DNA of 64,000 nucleotides from Hortaea werneckii (lineage: Eukaryota > Ascomycota > Dothideomycetes > Mycosphaerellales > Teratosphaeriaceae): assembly GCA_037044905.1 (NCBI GenBank), contig JBAOKB010000058.1, positions 124,001 through 188,000 of the forward strand, written 5' to 3'. Both the position numbers and the translations under genes were made by a program. The notes beneath the pieces were generated by a model, which was not told the DNA's origin, did no database searches, and was given only the letters and a program-made list of their open reading frames with translations. This document shows, in pieces, positions 63,963 to 64,000 of this stretch (within the stretch, counting starts at the first letter, position 1; each line of letters begins with the position of its first letter).

Positions 63963-64000
63963 ATGGCGAAGAAGAAGAGCAAAGCCCAGCGCAACGCTGC
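63963..64000 (+). CDS. Start of a further gene, cut by the window edge
   Basis: An ATG at 63963 in a good context (caagATGgcg) opens the frame MAKKKSKAQRNA and runs off the window. A Lys-rich start of this kind is common in ribosome-biogenesis or RNA-binding proteins, but twelve codons do not permit a call. Confidence 0.45.
   Translation, partial: MAKKKSKAQRNA

Overview
The window is nuclear DNA from a filamentous ascomycete (Pezizomycotina; a Dothideomycetes-like species is my guess, not shown). The evidence is short GT-AG introns of about 45 to 130 nt, many with CTAAC/CTGAC-like branch sites. Genes lie on both strands without operons, and the content is typically fungal: a CYP53-type P450, Kre9/Knh1-like GPI proteins, a GT34 glycosyltransferase, a LIM-RhoGAP of the Lrg1 type and Pex6. 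I found no tRNA, rRNA, CRISPR array or intact transposon. Exon joins were worked out by hand from reading frame, splice consensus and family motifs.

Layout. 0-8 kb, all minus strand: N-terminal part of a Sel1-repeat protein (cut by the window edge), a three-exon mitochondrial complex I accessory subunit, a small nuclear-looking orphan, a SET/MYND protein and a NUFIP1-like CCCH protein. 8-20 kb: RNA polymerase III subunit Rpc25, a five-finger CCCH protein, a PAN-domain membrane protein, a GT34 glycosyltransferase, cystathionine gamma-lyase and a small orphan. 20-30 kb: a six-exon secreted type-B carboxylesterase, a Kre9/Knh1-like GPI protein and TAF1. 30-37 kb: the PP2A B-type subunit (Cdc55), a small single-pass membrane protein and a large steryl-ester-hydrolase-like lipase. 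37-52 kb: PEX6, a CYP53 benzoate-hydroxylase-like P450, a 1134-residue membrane-anchored orphan, a Cys/His-containing orphan, an HSL-type alpha/beta hydrolase and an 87-residue orphan. 52-64 kb: low-complexity DNA, the Lrg1-type LIM-RhoGAP, RNA polymerase II subunit Rpb4, a second Kre9/Knh1-like GPI protein and the first codons of a further gene.

The genes are mostly housekeeping and do not form a biosynthetic cluster. Thematic groups are transcription (Rpc25, Rpb4, TAF1), cell wall and polarity (two Kre9-like proteins, LIM-RhoGAP, GT34) and lipid or peroxisome functions (lipase, Pex6).

The most interesting signals concern transcript structure. The PP2A B-subunit gene has a second, in-frame candidate first exon inside its long intron 1. 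It ends with the same W-x-F-x-Q junction as the normal first exon and would add a Ser-rich extension of about 109 residues. RPC25 has two tandem in-frame donors 9 nt apart. TAF1 and PEX6 each have a C-terminal splice or frame puzzle. A degenerate 120-bp tandem repeat near 3.8-4.0 kb and a CAT microsatellite that runs into a start codon are also notable.
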